NCBI GenBank assembly: GCA_032718475.1
Contig: JAUCBJ010000381.1
Span: forward strand, 1 to 28,938
DNA from: Nemertoderma westbladi
Taxonomy: Eukaryota > Xenacoelomorpha > Nemertodermatida > Nemertodermatidae
DNA length: 28,938 bases
Direction of reading: 5' to 3'
Under the pieces are notes generated by a model. That model was not told the origin of the DNA, made no database searches, and saw nothing but the letters and a program-made list of their open reading frames with translations. A program made the position numbers and the translations under genes. The stretch's first letter is position 1. Each line of letters opens with the position of its first letter. Positions 9,219 to 18,479 of the stretch are shown one piece after another.

Positions 9219-10392
9219 AATTTTACTCTCGATATTTTTACTCTCGATATTTTTACTCTCGATATTTTTACTCTCGATATTTTTACTCTCGATATTTTTA
9301 CTCTCGATATTTTTACTCTCGATATTTTTACTCTCGATATTTTTACTCTCGATATTTTTACTCTCGATATTTTTACTCTCGATATATTTACTTTTGATAT
9401 TTTTACTCTCGATATTTTTACTCTCGAAAGTTTTACTCTCGATATTTTTACTCTTGATATTTTAACTCTCGATATTTTTACTCTCGATATTTTTACTCTC
9501 GATATTTTAAATCTCGATATTTTTCAACACTCGATATTTTTACTCTCTATATTTTTCAACACTCGATATTTTTACTCTCGATACTTTTCAACACTAAATA
9601 TTTTTACTCCCGATATTTTTACTTGCGATATTTTTACTCACGATAATTTTACTCTCGATATTTTTACTCGACCAATATTTTTACTTTTGATATTTTTACT
9701 CTCGATATTTTTACTCTCGATACTTTTACTCACGATATTTTTTCTGTCGATATTTTTACTCCCGATATTTCTACTGTGATATTTTTACTCTCAATATTTT
9801 TACTCTCGATATTCTAACTCTCGATATTTTTACTCTCGATATTTTGGCTCTCGATATTTTTTCTCTCGATATTTTTACTCGCGACATTTTTACTCTCGAT
9901 AGTTTTACTCTCGATATTTTTACTCTCGATATTTTTGCTCTCGATATTTTTTCTCTCGATATTTTCACTCTCATTATTTTCACTCTCAATATTTTTCAAC
10001 TCTCGTTATTTTTACTCTCGATATTTTTATTCTCGATATTTTTTGAACTCATGATATTATCGATATTTTTACTCGCGATAATTTTTCTCTCGATATTTTT
10101 TGAACTCGTGATATCAATATTTTTCAATATTCGATATTTTTACTCTCGATATTTTTTGAACTCGTGATATCGATATTTTTCAATATTCGATATTTTTAAT
10201 TGCGATATTTTTACTCTCGATATTTTTTGAACTCGAGATATCGATATTTTTCAATATTCGATATTTTTACTCGCGCTATTTTTATTCTCGATATTTTTCG
10301 AACTCGTGATATAATTGATATTTTTCAATATTTGATATTTTTACTCGCGTTATTTTTGCTCTCGATATTTTCATGTCCCGATATTTTTCAAT
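9219..10392 (+). repeat. 15-bp minisatellite with derived higher-order units
   Basis: The unit ACTCTCGATATTTTT repeats almost perfectly from about 9219 to 9400, then with rising divergence to 10392. From about 10030 a longer compound unit appears that contains TTTTTTGAACTCGTGATATC and TTTTTCAATATTCGATA. It recurs several times (near 10100, 10155, 10230 and 10300), so a second level of amplification took place. Because 15 is a multiple of three and the unit has no stop, long frames stay open on both strands and give repeats such as FTLDI or FYSRY. These are artefacts of the period. Confidence 0.9.
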
Positions 10393-10394
10393 AT

Positions 10395-11130
10395 AACCCA
10401 ATAATCTAAATGCTGTGTTATTATTCTTCAAGTAACGTCGTGCGTGACCTTTAATTGCTTTATTGCTAGTTTGAATAAACTTTATGTGACTGAAATTTTT
10501 TCACTTAAAAAGTTTGGTAAGTTGAAGTCTTTGGAGTTTGAGTTGAAGTCTTCACCATTATTGGATTTAGCGTAATGAACGTCGTACTGTACACCTCGCT
10601 TCTGCGCTCGCTCGTGTCCAACACTGTACAATAACAGCTTACATATAATATATTTCTTGGGTTTTCTTTTTAATTCTTCTCACATCTTGGGGGGGGGGGG
10701 GGGGGGCAATTTCACTCAGAACTGACCTTGACCTTATCTCGTCTATTTTTCCAGGAAACTTTTTAAAATTTGAAAGCAATATTTTCAGTGTCGAAATAAC
10801 TACCGGTATTAACTAGTAAGTAGGCCTATGGATAACAGAAAGGCAAATAAATAAAATAAAATTTAACTATTGTATAATAGAATTAATAAAGAAAAACATG
10901 CACAGTAGAACATAATCTGCCTGTGCCAAAAAATATTATCGTGTGACCTGGCCCAAGTAATGCCCATTATTCAATTTGGTGGAAATTTGGTCCGGCGATA
11001 AATGAAAGTGAAGTATAGTCTTGGGCAGAAATCCAGGCATTATTTTGTAGTAGGCATACTCCACATAGTTTGGGAAATTGATATAATTAAATATAATTTA
11101 TTTTAATGCTACAGTATATTTGTTTTGTTC
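10395..11130. other. Intergenic, with an 18-base poly-G run
   Basis: No gene is recognised. The only notable item is the G homopolymer at 10689-10706. The rest is AT-rich, with scattered TAGGCCTA- and TACCGGTA-type words. Confidence 0.5.
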
Positions 11131-11133
11131 TCA

Positions 11134-11535
11134 GTTGTCGGATGTCAGCTGTCGGATGCCTGCTATCGGTTATCTGCTTTCGGTTGTCTGCTGTCGATTG
11201 TCTGTTGTTTGTCGATTGTCTGCGGTCGGTTGTCTGCTGTCGGTTATCTGCTATCGGTTGCCTGCTGTCGGTTGTCTGCTGTCGGTTATCTGCTGTCGGT
11301 TGACTGCTGTCGGCAGTCGGCTGTCGGTTGTCTGCTGTCGGTTATCTGCTGTCGATTTTCCGCTGTCGGTTGTCTGCTGTCGGTTGTTAGTTGTCTGCTG
11401 TCGGTTGCCGTATGTCTGCTCTTATCCGTTGTCTGCTATGCTGTCGGTTTGTCTGGGGTCGGGTGTCTGCTGTCGGTTGTCTGCTGTCGGTTGTCTGCTG
11501 GCGGTAGACTGCTGTCGGTTGTCGGCTGTCGGCGT
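11134..11535 (+). repeat. 14-bp minisatellite
   Basis: Variants of TGTCTGCTGTCGGT repeat for about 400 bp, with TTATC, TTGCC and TTGAC substitutions in the variable part. The unit lacks stop codons in all three plus frames and in at least one minus frame, so several overlapping frames of 60-160 codons arise. They are cysteine/leucine/serine repeats with no domain, and I do not regard them as genes. Confidence 0.88.
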
Positions 11536-11697
11536 AACTTTTACACCCAATGTTTACTAAGAAATATCCTTTATCAAATAGCCCCATTGAAATCCAAGTA
11601 GCAGCAGCCCCATTCTATAGTCAGACGGTAGGCTTATTTATTTAAGTTTACATTCCAGATTCTGGTCCCAGTGGCAATACAGGGCAATAGCGGAATC

Positions 11698-11789
11698 GGG
11701 CAGGGCCATAGCGTACTCTATTAATAATTATATTATATATTTATCAATAATTCTATTATTAATAGAGTACGCTATGGTCTGGGCAGGGC
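11698..11789. mobile_element. Miniature hairpin insertion with 23-bp inverted repeats and 9-bp flanking direct repeats
   Basis: CCATAGCGTACTCTATTAAT... at 11706-11728 is perfectly complementary to 11755-11777, with a 26-bp AT-rich loop. The word GGGCAGGGC flanks it at 11698-11706 and 11781-11789, as an 8-9 bp target-site duplication would. There is no coding capacity. It may be a MITE-like non-autonomous DNA transposon, and the family is not identified. Confidence 0.55.
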
Positions 11790-11992
11790 TTACTCTACTG
11801 CTCTACCAGGACATCATCGGTATGGTGAGGCGGATTTTCAAAATAACGGTACAGCTGGACTGTACAGCAGTAGTACAGTAGGCATAGCCTAATCTCTGAG
11901 TCTAATTTCTGCAATTTCCGGAAATTTAAGATACGGAAACATAAATATAACTTCTCAACAAAATCGGACTTCCTTTATTTATAATTATAATA

Positions 11993-12970
11993 ATGAGGTT
12001 TACTATTGCGGCTTTGAGTTTACTTCTCGGGATAATTGTTTACAGTAACCATGGGAACTGTGCCTCTCATTGGATCATGTCGGATGACGGAACCATCGCA
12101 CCGGAACCCGACTCAGTATTTAATCTTCGTAAACCGGGTGATTTATTGACCTTCATCGAACAGGACAAACGCATGGAGACGGTAAACAAACTGGAGGCCG
12201 AACTTAAAGGTAAACAGAAGCACATAGTGGACACGGAGGGCGGCCAAACCAAGAAGGCCGAACCCGATTTGGAGCAACGTATTTTGGAGGAAGATGAAAA
12301 CTGTAAAATATCAGAATCTACTCTCGAAGATTCCGATCTGTATTCCTACTTCAACGTTCCGATGGAGCGACTAGCGATAGAATTAAAACAGCTCATAGAC
12401 TTCGATTCCGCCCCGGTAGATTCGCCGGACCTACTGACTCCTGTGTGCCAGAATATAATCCCATTGACATTCTCTATGAACGCCTTGCCACACATCTATA
12501 CGATGGATGTGATGGCCTCCCTCAAGGATTTCCCTGAGAGCGAACTCACGCTCTCTCGGGAAGAGCTGCCGGTTAGCGTCCGGGTAGCCGGACACCTCCT
12601 CCACGTAGCGCTCAAGGGGGACCCCAACTCCTGGAGACTCTACAACTACGCCGCCCTCTATTGGCGCATTGTAGGGCACTCTGTGAACGCTGTCGAGTGC
12701 GTTCGCCGATCGCTGCATTACATACCCAGTATCGTCGCCGATGTGCCGCTAATGCATTTCGCCGGAGTGCTGCACCGCTCGGGATTGCATCGACTCGCGG
12801 CCAGCGTTCTGGAACTCGCGTTGGCTTTGGGTCGCAACCCCGATATTGTGTCTCTAGCGATGGGGAACGTGTTTGCTGCCACTGGTGACTATAATGCCTC
12901 CGCCCATTGGTTCAATAGCGTCCCCATTGAAAGTATCTGGCGGTCTACCGCTGAAACGCGCCGCGTTAAG
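11993..12970 (+). CDS. TTC17: TTC17-like tetratricopeptide protein, exon 1
   Basis: This is a large first exon of 326 codons. The ATG has A at -3 and is followed by a signal peptide (hydrophobic residues 4-18, likely cleavage near GNCA|S at 24-25). Next comes SHWIMSDDGTI, then a PDSVFNLRKPGDLL segment, which matches the conserved start of mature TTC17 as I recall it (THW..EDG.I, DSPMNLKHPHDLV). Residues 60-105 are charged and probably coiled. Residues 197-317 hold about three TPR units: NSWRLYNYAALYWRI at 212-226, a second at 250-283, and LAMGNVFAATGDYNAS at 288-303. The exon ends AAG|GTAGGC in phase 0 and continues at 13410. Vertebrate TTC17 is about 1100 residues and has been linked to actin organisation and ciliogenesis. 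Here only the N-terminal third is present. The GC-rich, stop-free exon contrasts strongly with the flanking DNA. Minus-strand frames over it are shadows. Confidence 0.8.
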
Positions 12971-13409
12971 GTAGGCTAGTTATGCTAAATAGTTACGTAG
13001 ATGAGCACTTATACATTTACGGACACTCTGCAAGTGCAACCTATAGTAACAATATCCTCCTGATATACCTTTATCTTACTTTACATAATCTGTACACATT
13101 ATCGTTTCAATGATACCTTACCTATATCCCACATCGGCGTAGTGGTTAAATCCGTGAACGAATGGGGCCGTGTGGTTTTCGTTTCGGCATAATTATTTGA
13201 AGGGCCTCATCTCTGCCATGCATATAAATGGTAGCTAAATGAGTAGGCCTACCTGAGTTTTTTCTGGGGAGTAATGGCCCCGCCCTGGAAATACCGGTAT
13301 ATCGTTAGAATTTGTGGGGCGTATTCCCTGGCCTTAAAACGTTTTTACAAATAAATTTATATTTTTACAGACACTGTTTACTCAAATAACAACATATCTT
13401 ACTTTACAG
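12971..13409 (+). other. Intron of the TTC17-like gene; holds the left duplication breakpoint
   Basis: The intron starts GTAGGC and ends TTTACAG at 13409, and phase 0 is kept on both sides. It contains a tRNA-like A-box phrase, GGCGTAGTGGTTAA near 13135-13148, that may belong to a SINE remnant. The left edge of the 5070-bp duplication lies at about 13276. A second possible acceptor at about 13370 would enter a frame that does not continue the protein. Confidence 0.7.
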
Positions 13410-13895
13410 GCTTTGTGCACTCTTGCTGTGTCTGCCGGATTACACCAGTACCACGCATTACTCGAAAACACACTAAGTGAATTACGAGACTTCCAGAAAC
13501 AACATAACTTACTACAAGAGACCCAACAGCTGGTGTACTTCCACCAACAGCTACCGGGGGTTCGGGTACTCGAGGAGGAGATGCACGACATACTGGTTGG
13601 CAGACGATTCCTCCCGGAGCGGGCCCAGCTACCGCTGACAGAACTCACCCAGGAGTGTAAGTCTGGCGAGGGGATGATGGCGCCCGGGGGTCCCGCTACA
13701 TCTACAGACGCAGACAAACCGGTGAGGTCTCCGAGAGTAACGACTTTCTGCGATATACTCACAGTGGCAGTGGACCCCCAACCTACTGATATTGACCGCA
13801 GACACGGAGCCTTCGCCCAACCCTTACCCCCACATTCCGAACCCCAAGACGACGAAGACGTCTGCGATAAACTGCCACCCGTTATGCGGCCTTAA
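13410..13895 (+). CDS. TTC17: TTC17-like protein, exon 2 (terminal), copy 1
   Basis: The exon begins after TTTACAG in phase 0 and encodes ALCTLAVSAGLHQYHALLEN followed by a heptad-like LSELRDFQKQHN segment. This aligns well with the coiled-coil region that follows the first TPR block of TTC17 (QRTLNELKEYQKQHD as I recall it), confirming the splice from exon 1. The last 80 or so residues are proline- and acid-rich and unlike anything I know. The frame ends at TAA 13893-13895, after 161 codons, giving a 487-residue protein with exon 1. Base composition drops to very AT-rich immediately after the stop, which supports a true coding end. Donor-like sites lie inside it: GTAAGT at 13657 (phase 1) and GTGAGG at 13722 (phase 0). 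Longer isoforms are therefore possible. It could be a truncated paralogue or a short isoform. Confidence 0.75.
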   Translation, partial: ALCTLAVSAGLHQYHALLENTLSELRDFQKQHNLLQETQQLVYFHQQLPGVRVLEEEMHDILVGRRFLPERAQLPLTELTQECKSGEGMMAPGGPATSTDADKPVRSPRVTTFCDILTVAVDPQPTDIDRRHGAFAQPLPPHSEPQDDEDVCDKLPPVMRP

Positions 13896-14134
13896 ATATA
13901 TCGATCGCCTTTTAATTAAATTTTTTTATTCATATTTTATTTTACCATTTTATTTAATTTTTAAATGTGTATCAACAGTTTTAACTTCATCCCAACACAA
14001 TATTTGCTATTGAGTACGTTTAAGCTAAATATATATGTAACTACTACCTTGACGCAGATAATTTTCCCTATTTTCTTATTTATATCCCTAAGTACCTAAC
14101 TAATTCCCTTTTTCGTTGACTCTTTGTAAATAAA
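13896..14134 (+). terminator. Probable 3' UTR with polyadenylation signal AATAAA
   Basis: After the stop the sequence becomes strongly AT-rich. The first canonical AATAAA is at 14129-14134, about 235 bases downstream. The actual cleavage site cannot be read from sequence alone. The same signal exists in the second copy at 19199-19204. Confidence 0.4.
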
Positions 14135-14518
14135 CTGATTTATTACGGCGAGAGAATAACCCAATCCTCTTTTAACACTATTTTTTATTTGCTATAATAA
14201 TAAATTAATCTACCCCATTTTTTTATTATTTAGTACTTAAAACTTAATTATTTACTCTGGTTGTGGGCTGTATAGGCTGACACATGCGATGTGTATGAGT
14301 TGGTGCGATGGATCCTTTTGAGAGTAAATATTTCAGAGTTAGTGCAAGTAATAGTTTGGCATTGTTGACTTTTGGGGTTTTTCAAAACGCTGGATCGAAT
14401 GCGATTTTATTTCATTCCCAAAAATTAATCGGTATGCTATTTTTCGTGGATCTAAGTTGTGGCACTTCAAATATTGAAACATATGAGACCCGGAAAATAC
14501 CGCCATGTGTTGATTTCA

Positions 14519-14769
14519 GCACATTTTTATCGGTTTACTGGGTCGCTGATTCGAATGACAAAATATATGATTCGAAAAATACTACAAAGTTGATTTTTTA
14601 ACGCATTTTTATAGGTTTTCTTTGCCGCTGAATCTATTGAAATTAATTTAGAAGCCTGAAGACTTAGTGGTTCGTCATTCTTGGTGCACTAATAATGACG
14701 TACCACTAAGTCTTGAGTCTTCAATAGTATTTTCAATCGATTCAGCGGTCCAGAAAACCTATAAAAATT
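14519..14769. repeat. Palindromic dispersed-type repeat
   Basis: CATTTTTATAGGTTTTCTTT at 14604 onward, with GCCGCTGAATCTATTGAAA, is mirrored by TTTCAATCGATTCAGCGG and AGAAAACCTATAAAAATT ending near 14769. The inner part, GACTTAGTGGTTCGTCATT, pairs with AATGACGTACCACTAAGTC. Together they form an imperfect hairpin of about 165 bp centred near 14686. A direct repeat of the left arm (CATTTTTATCGGTTTACTGG plus GTCGCTGATTCGAA) precedes it at 14522-14556. The 97-codon frame at 14308-14601 overlaps this repeat and is not convincing as a gene. The motif AATGACGTACCACTA recurs at about 14863-14877. Confidence 0.6.
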
Positions 14770-15378
14770 AATTGAAATCAAAACTTGGGTTTATTTTCAG
14801 AAACTTGAATATTTCAAAATTAGAAGTGTCACGCCCTAATTTTGGTGCCCCAAAATGACGTACCACTACACGTACATACTGTATAGAACAGTGGAGCGCA
14901 CCATAGCAATCATAATCAATAAAAAACCCAAAACATCACTAAGGACGAACTTATAAATGACCATATAAAATTCGAAAATTAAAAAAAAATATGTGATGGG
15001 GACCAAATTTTTAGGTGGTACCCACATCGAAAAGTACAAATCCAACAGCGACGATGTTTTTTGCAAATACATAATGTTGTTGTACAGTTTTACAGCAATA
15101 TTTAGACATAGAGAATTGGCGTAAAGTTAAAGTGGCTTATAACACAGCCTTCTAATATATTTACCTTAATGTCTCGTCTAAAACTATCCACATTCGGCAA
15201 AACATCCGGGTAGAATAGTTAATTTCAGACAATTGAAATTTGTGATAAATATTTAAATAAAAGCCGATTGTCAGTCGAGGTAAGGGATGGAGGGTGGAGT
15301 GATTAAAATTCTCCAACATAATTAGAAGCTATATGGAAAGCTAGAAAATGAAATGTGAGCTATTTACTTTCGGTCCAG

Positions 15379-15477
15379 TCCTGGTTCGACCCCGTTTCGA
15401 GGAGATGCCATTTCGTAACTGCTCGTCTACTCAGCGAAATGGGAAAGGAATATGGGAGGTGGGGTTGGATAATTAAG
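15379..15477 (+). CDS. Candidate 33-codon internal exon of unknown gene, copy 1
   Basis: A pyrimidine-rich stretch ending TCCAG precedes an open 99-bp segment that finishes AAG|GTGAGT, a near-perfect donor. It is phase 0 at both ends and encodes SWFDPVSRRCHFVTARLLSE followed by MGKEYGRWGWIIK. It could be an extra TTC17 exon reached from the phase-0 donor at 13722, or an upstream exon of the LRR gene, since an AG directly before 16015 would also accept in phase 0. I do not recognise a domain. It is higher in GC than the sequence around it. Confidence 0.35.
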
Positions 15478-16014
15478 GTGAGTTCAACCTTGGGAGTTTG
15501 TGTGACGCCGCCCTTACTTACAGATAATTATTCGTTTTGCCTCCGGTGTTTGCCGATAAATTTAATTTCTCATTTCCCCGGTATCCCCAGCGTGAAATAC
15601 CTTATTTATTTGATTCATTTATTTATAACATTTACTGTACATTGTTGTAACATATTAGTACACAAAGAATTACTTATTAGTTATGGTTAGGCCACCAGCT
15701 GGGTTATTAACATACAATAATAACACAATAATTTGTCATGTCCAATGCCCATACGAATTGCTGAAGGCTAATCGAATAATTGGTTGAACTCATTACTGTT
15801 GCCAAGATACCATTGACACTGAGCGTAATAGTAAGATCCCAACATGCAGATAGCTGTGGAAACATGTTAACTGTTTTACCGGTAGCCATATACAATACGG
15901 CATAATAACGGCTTCAGTATTGTCAATTACTTTGACACTGCTGTATAGTCCCAGCACAAGGATTTTAATGTAGTAGTAGCGATGGAGGGTTTCCATTAAT
16001 TACTAATTAATAAG

Positions 16015-16243
16015 ATGGATTGGGTGAACTCTCAACAGGCCCAGACAGACTGGGTTCACTATGGACGAACCCTTGAGGTTGTAACCCCGCAGTCGCTTAC
16101 CTCACTGGTTCCCCAAGCAAGGAGTCTGATTGGTCAATCTAACTACTTTCGATTGCGTGATATCCAGCAACGAAAAGATTTTGTAAAACGCGGTAATTTA
16201 ATTTCGCCAAAAAGACAATTAATTTTAAGAGGATACAATGAAG
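16015..16243 (+). CDS. LRR protein (LRRIQ3-like), first coding exon, copy 1
   Basis: The frame begins with the ATG at 16015 (MDWVNSQQAQTDWVHYGRTL) and stays open to AATGAAG|GTATGT at 16243, ending in phase 1. It encodes 76 full codons, polar and basic towards the end (LRDIQQRKDFVKRG, SPKRQL), with no signal peptide. I see no domain in this exon alone. Its assignment rests on exact phase matching with the LRR exon at 16463: the split codon restores glutamate, giving YNE|EVELHDL. The ATG is not proven, because an AG immediately precedes it and the exon could extend upstream by splicing. Confidence 0.6.
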
Positions 16244-16462
16244 GTATGTGGATCTAATATAACAGCATTAAGTAATTATGGATTGCATCAGATAATTGCC
16301 AACAATTGGTACCAGTATTGGTACTACTGTAGTGTCAGCTCCCTCGATTAAAACTCCCTCTTCGTAATTCCTATTGATGATAATTTATTGTTTATTAGTT
16401 AGATGTGGACTACTATTAATAATTAATTACTGTAATTATTGACGATATGTTTCGTTTACTAG

Positions 16463-16641
16463 AAGTGGAGTTACACGATTTACGATACGTTAATCTACCG
16501 GGGGAACATCTCAAGGACTTTGGTCTTCTGTCAGTCTGCATTCATCTCCGAGTTCTGGTTCTTGCGAATAATTACATTCAGGATATATCGCCACTAATAA
16601 CCTGTAGAAACCTGATAAAACTCGACTTGCACAATAACCAG
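16463..16641 (+). CDS. LRRIQ3: LRR protein (LRRIQ3-like), second coding exon, copy 1
   Basis: The exon follows TTTACTAG, begins in phase 1 and ends CACAATAACCAG|GTAAGG in phase 0. It encodes LRR-type sequence: LRYVNLPGEHLKDF, then CIHLRVLVLANNYIQDISPL, then CRNLIKLDLHNNQ. The pattern L-GxHLK, CIxLRV, NNxIxDIxPL, C-LIKLDLHxNQ agrees with my memory of the N-terminal LRR region of LRRIQ3, a leucine-rich-repeat and IQ-motif protein. Other small LRR families with the same SDS22-like repeat cannot be excluded. Further LRR and IQ exons should lie beyond the satellite; in this copy they are absent and TTC17 exon 2 follows instead. The last 12 bases of the exon are the start of the 28-bp satellite unit. 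Confidence 0.65.
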
Positions 16642-18341
16642 GTAAGGTAGAGTTAGGCACAATAACCAGGTAAGGTAGAGTTAGGCACAATAACCAGGTA
16701 AGGTAGAGTTAGGCACAATAACCAGGTAAGGTAGAGTTAGGCACAATAACCAGGTAAGGTAGAGTTAGGCACAATAACCAGGTAAGGTAGAGTTAGGCAC
16801 AATAACGAGGTAAGGTAGAGTTAGGCACAATAACCAGGTAAGGTAGAGTTAGGCACAATAACCAGGTAAGGTAGAGTTAGGCACAATAACCAGGTAAGGT
16901 AGAGTTAGGCACAATAACCAGGTAAGATAGAGTTAGGCACAATAACCAGGTAAGGTAGAGTTAGGCACAATAACCAGGTAAGGTAGAGTTAGGCACAATA
17001 ACCAGGTAAGGTAGAGTTAGGCACAATAACCAGGTAAGGTAGAGTTAGGCACAATAACCAGGTAAGGTAGAGTTAGGCACAATAACCAGGTAAGGTAGAG
17101 TTAGGCACAATAACCAGGTAAGGTAGAGTTAGGCACAATAACCAGGTAAGGTAGAGTTAGGCACAATAACCAGGTAAGGTAGAGTTAGGCACAATAACCA
17201 GGTAAGGTAGAGTTAGGCACAATAACGAGGTAAGGTAGAGTTAGGCACAATAACCAGGTAAGGTAGAGTTAGGCACAATAACCAGGTAAGGTAGAGTTAG
17301 GCACAATAACCAGGTAAGGTAGAGTTAGGCACAATAACCAGGTAAGGTAGAGTTAGGCACAATAACCAGGTAAGGTAGAGTTAGGCACAATAACCAGGTA
17401 AGGTAGAGTTAGGCACAATAACCAGGTAAAGTAGAGTTAGGCACAATAACCAGGTAAGGTAGAGTTAGGCACAATAACCAGGTAAGGTAGAGTTAGGCAC
17501 AATAACCAGGTAAGGTAGAGTTAGGCACAATAACCAGGTAAAGTAGAGTTAGGCACAATAACCAGGTAAGGTAGAGTTAGGCACAATAACCAGGTAAGGT
17601 AGAGTTAGGCACAATAACCAGGTAAGGTATAGTTATGCACAATAACCAGGTAAGGTAGAGTTAGGCACAATAACCAGGTAAAGTAGAGTTAGGCACAATA
17701 ACCAGGTAAAGTAGAGTTAGGCACAATAACCAGGTAAAGTAGAGCTAGGCACAATAACCAGTTAAGGTAGAGTTAGGCACAATAACCAGGTAAGGTAGAG
17801 TTAGGCACAATAACCAGGTAAGGTAGAGTTAGGCACAATAACCAGGTAAGGTAGAGTTAGGCACAATAACCAGGTAAGGTAGAGTTAGGCACAATAACCA
17901 GGTAAAGTAGAGTTAGGCACAATAACCAGGTAAAGTAGAGCTAGGCACAATAACCAGGTAAGGTAGAGTTAGGCACAATAACCAGGTAAAGTAGAGTTAG
18001 GCACAATAACCAGGTAAGGTAGAGTTAGGCACAATAACCAGGTAAGGTAGAGTTAGGCACAATAACCAGGTAAAGTAGAGTTAGGCACAATAACCAGGTA
18101 AGGTAGAGTTAGGCAATAACCAGGTAAGGTATAGTTATGCACAATAACCAGGTAAAGTAGAGTTAGGCACAATAACCAGGTAAAGTAGAGCTAGGCACAA
18201 TAACCAGGTAAGGTAGAGTTAGGCACAATAACCAGGTAAGGTAGAGTTAGGCACAATAACCAGGTAAGGTAGAGTTATGCACAATAACCAGGTAAGGTAA
18301 AGTTAGGCACAATAACGAGGTAAGATAGAGTTAGGCACAAT
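16630..18341 (+). repeat. 28-bp satellite built from an exon-intron junction, array 1 (about 61 units)
   Basis: Each unit is CACAATAACCAG, the last 12 bases of the LRR exon, followed by GTAAGGTAGAGTTAGG, the first 16 bases of its intron. Unit starts are at 16630, 16658, 16686 and so on. Every unit therefore carries a CAG|GTAAGG splice donor. Variants include GTAAAG (e.g. 17429), GAG|GTAAGG (16806, 17226), GTAAGATAG (16926), GTTATGC and one unit lacking two bases near 18113. The GT is retained in the units I checked except one CAGTTAAGG unit at about 17760. The array ends in a broken unit at the duplication junction. Confidence 0.97.
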
Positions 18342-18479
18342 AATAGGCCCCGCCCTGGAAATACCGGTATATCGTTAGAATTTGTGGGGCGTATTCCCTG
18401 GCCTTAAAACGTTTTTACAAATAAATTTATATTTTTACAGACACTGTTTACTCAAATAACAACATATCTTACTTTACAG

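Larger units (their letters stand above)
13276..18345 (+). repeat. 5070-bp tandem segmental duplication, copy 1
   Basis: From GGCCCCGCCCTGGAAATACC at 13276 the sequence recurs at 18346 with a constant offset of 5070. I compared the two copies line by line and saw no difference through 17629 versus 22699, where they first differ inside the satellite. The block contains the 3' part of the TTC17 intron, exon 2, intergenic DNA, two LRR exons and the satellite. The junction near 18338-18346 joins a broken satellite unit directly to intron sequence, with only a few bases of shared sequence (AAT). Confidence 0.95.

Noticed and set aside
9116-10409. Long open frames of FYSRY/FTLDI/ISRVK repeats on both strands
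   Set aside because: They are translations of the 15-bp minisatellite, whose period is divisible by three and lacks stops. There is no domain, and frames are open on both strands.
11106-11601. Three overlapping plus-strand frames and one minus-strand frame rich in Cys, Leu and Ser
   Set aside because: They are translations of the stop-free 14-bp repeat. Several frames being open at once is expected from the unit alone.
13185-13225. Hammerhead-like layout TTTCGGC ... GCCTCATC in the TTC17 intron
   Set aside because: The minus strand reads GAGATGA instead of CTGATGA, and there is no matching stem III or stem I.
13382-13820. Minus-strand frames opposite TTC17 exon 2
   Set aside because: They are shadows of a GC-rich coding exon. 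The plus frame has homology and splice signals.
14308-14601. 97-codon plus-strand frame (and its copy at 19378-19671)
   Set aside because: It overlaps a palindromic repeat with internal direct repeats, has AT-rich composition and no domain. Identity between copies only reflects the duplication.
14866-15996. Minus-strand frames at 14866-15072, 15707-15895 and 15793-15996 (and +5070 copies)
   Set aside because: Short, AT-rich, without domains. They lie in intergenic or intronic DNA opposite the plus-strand genes.
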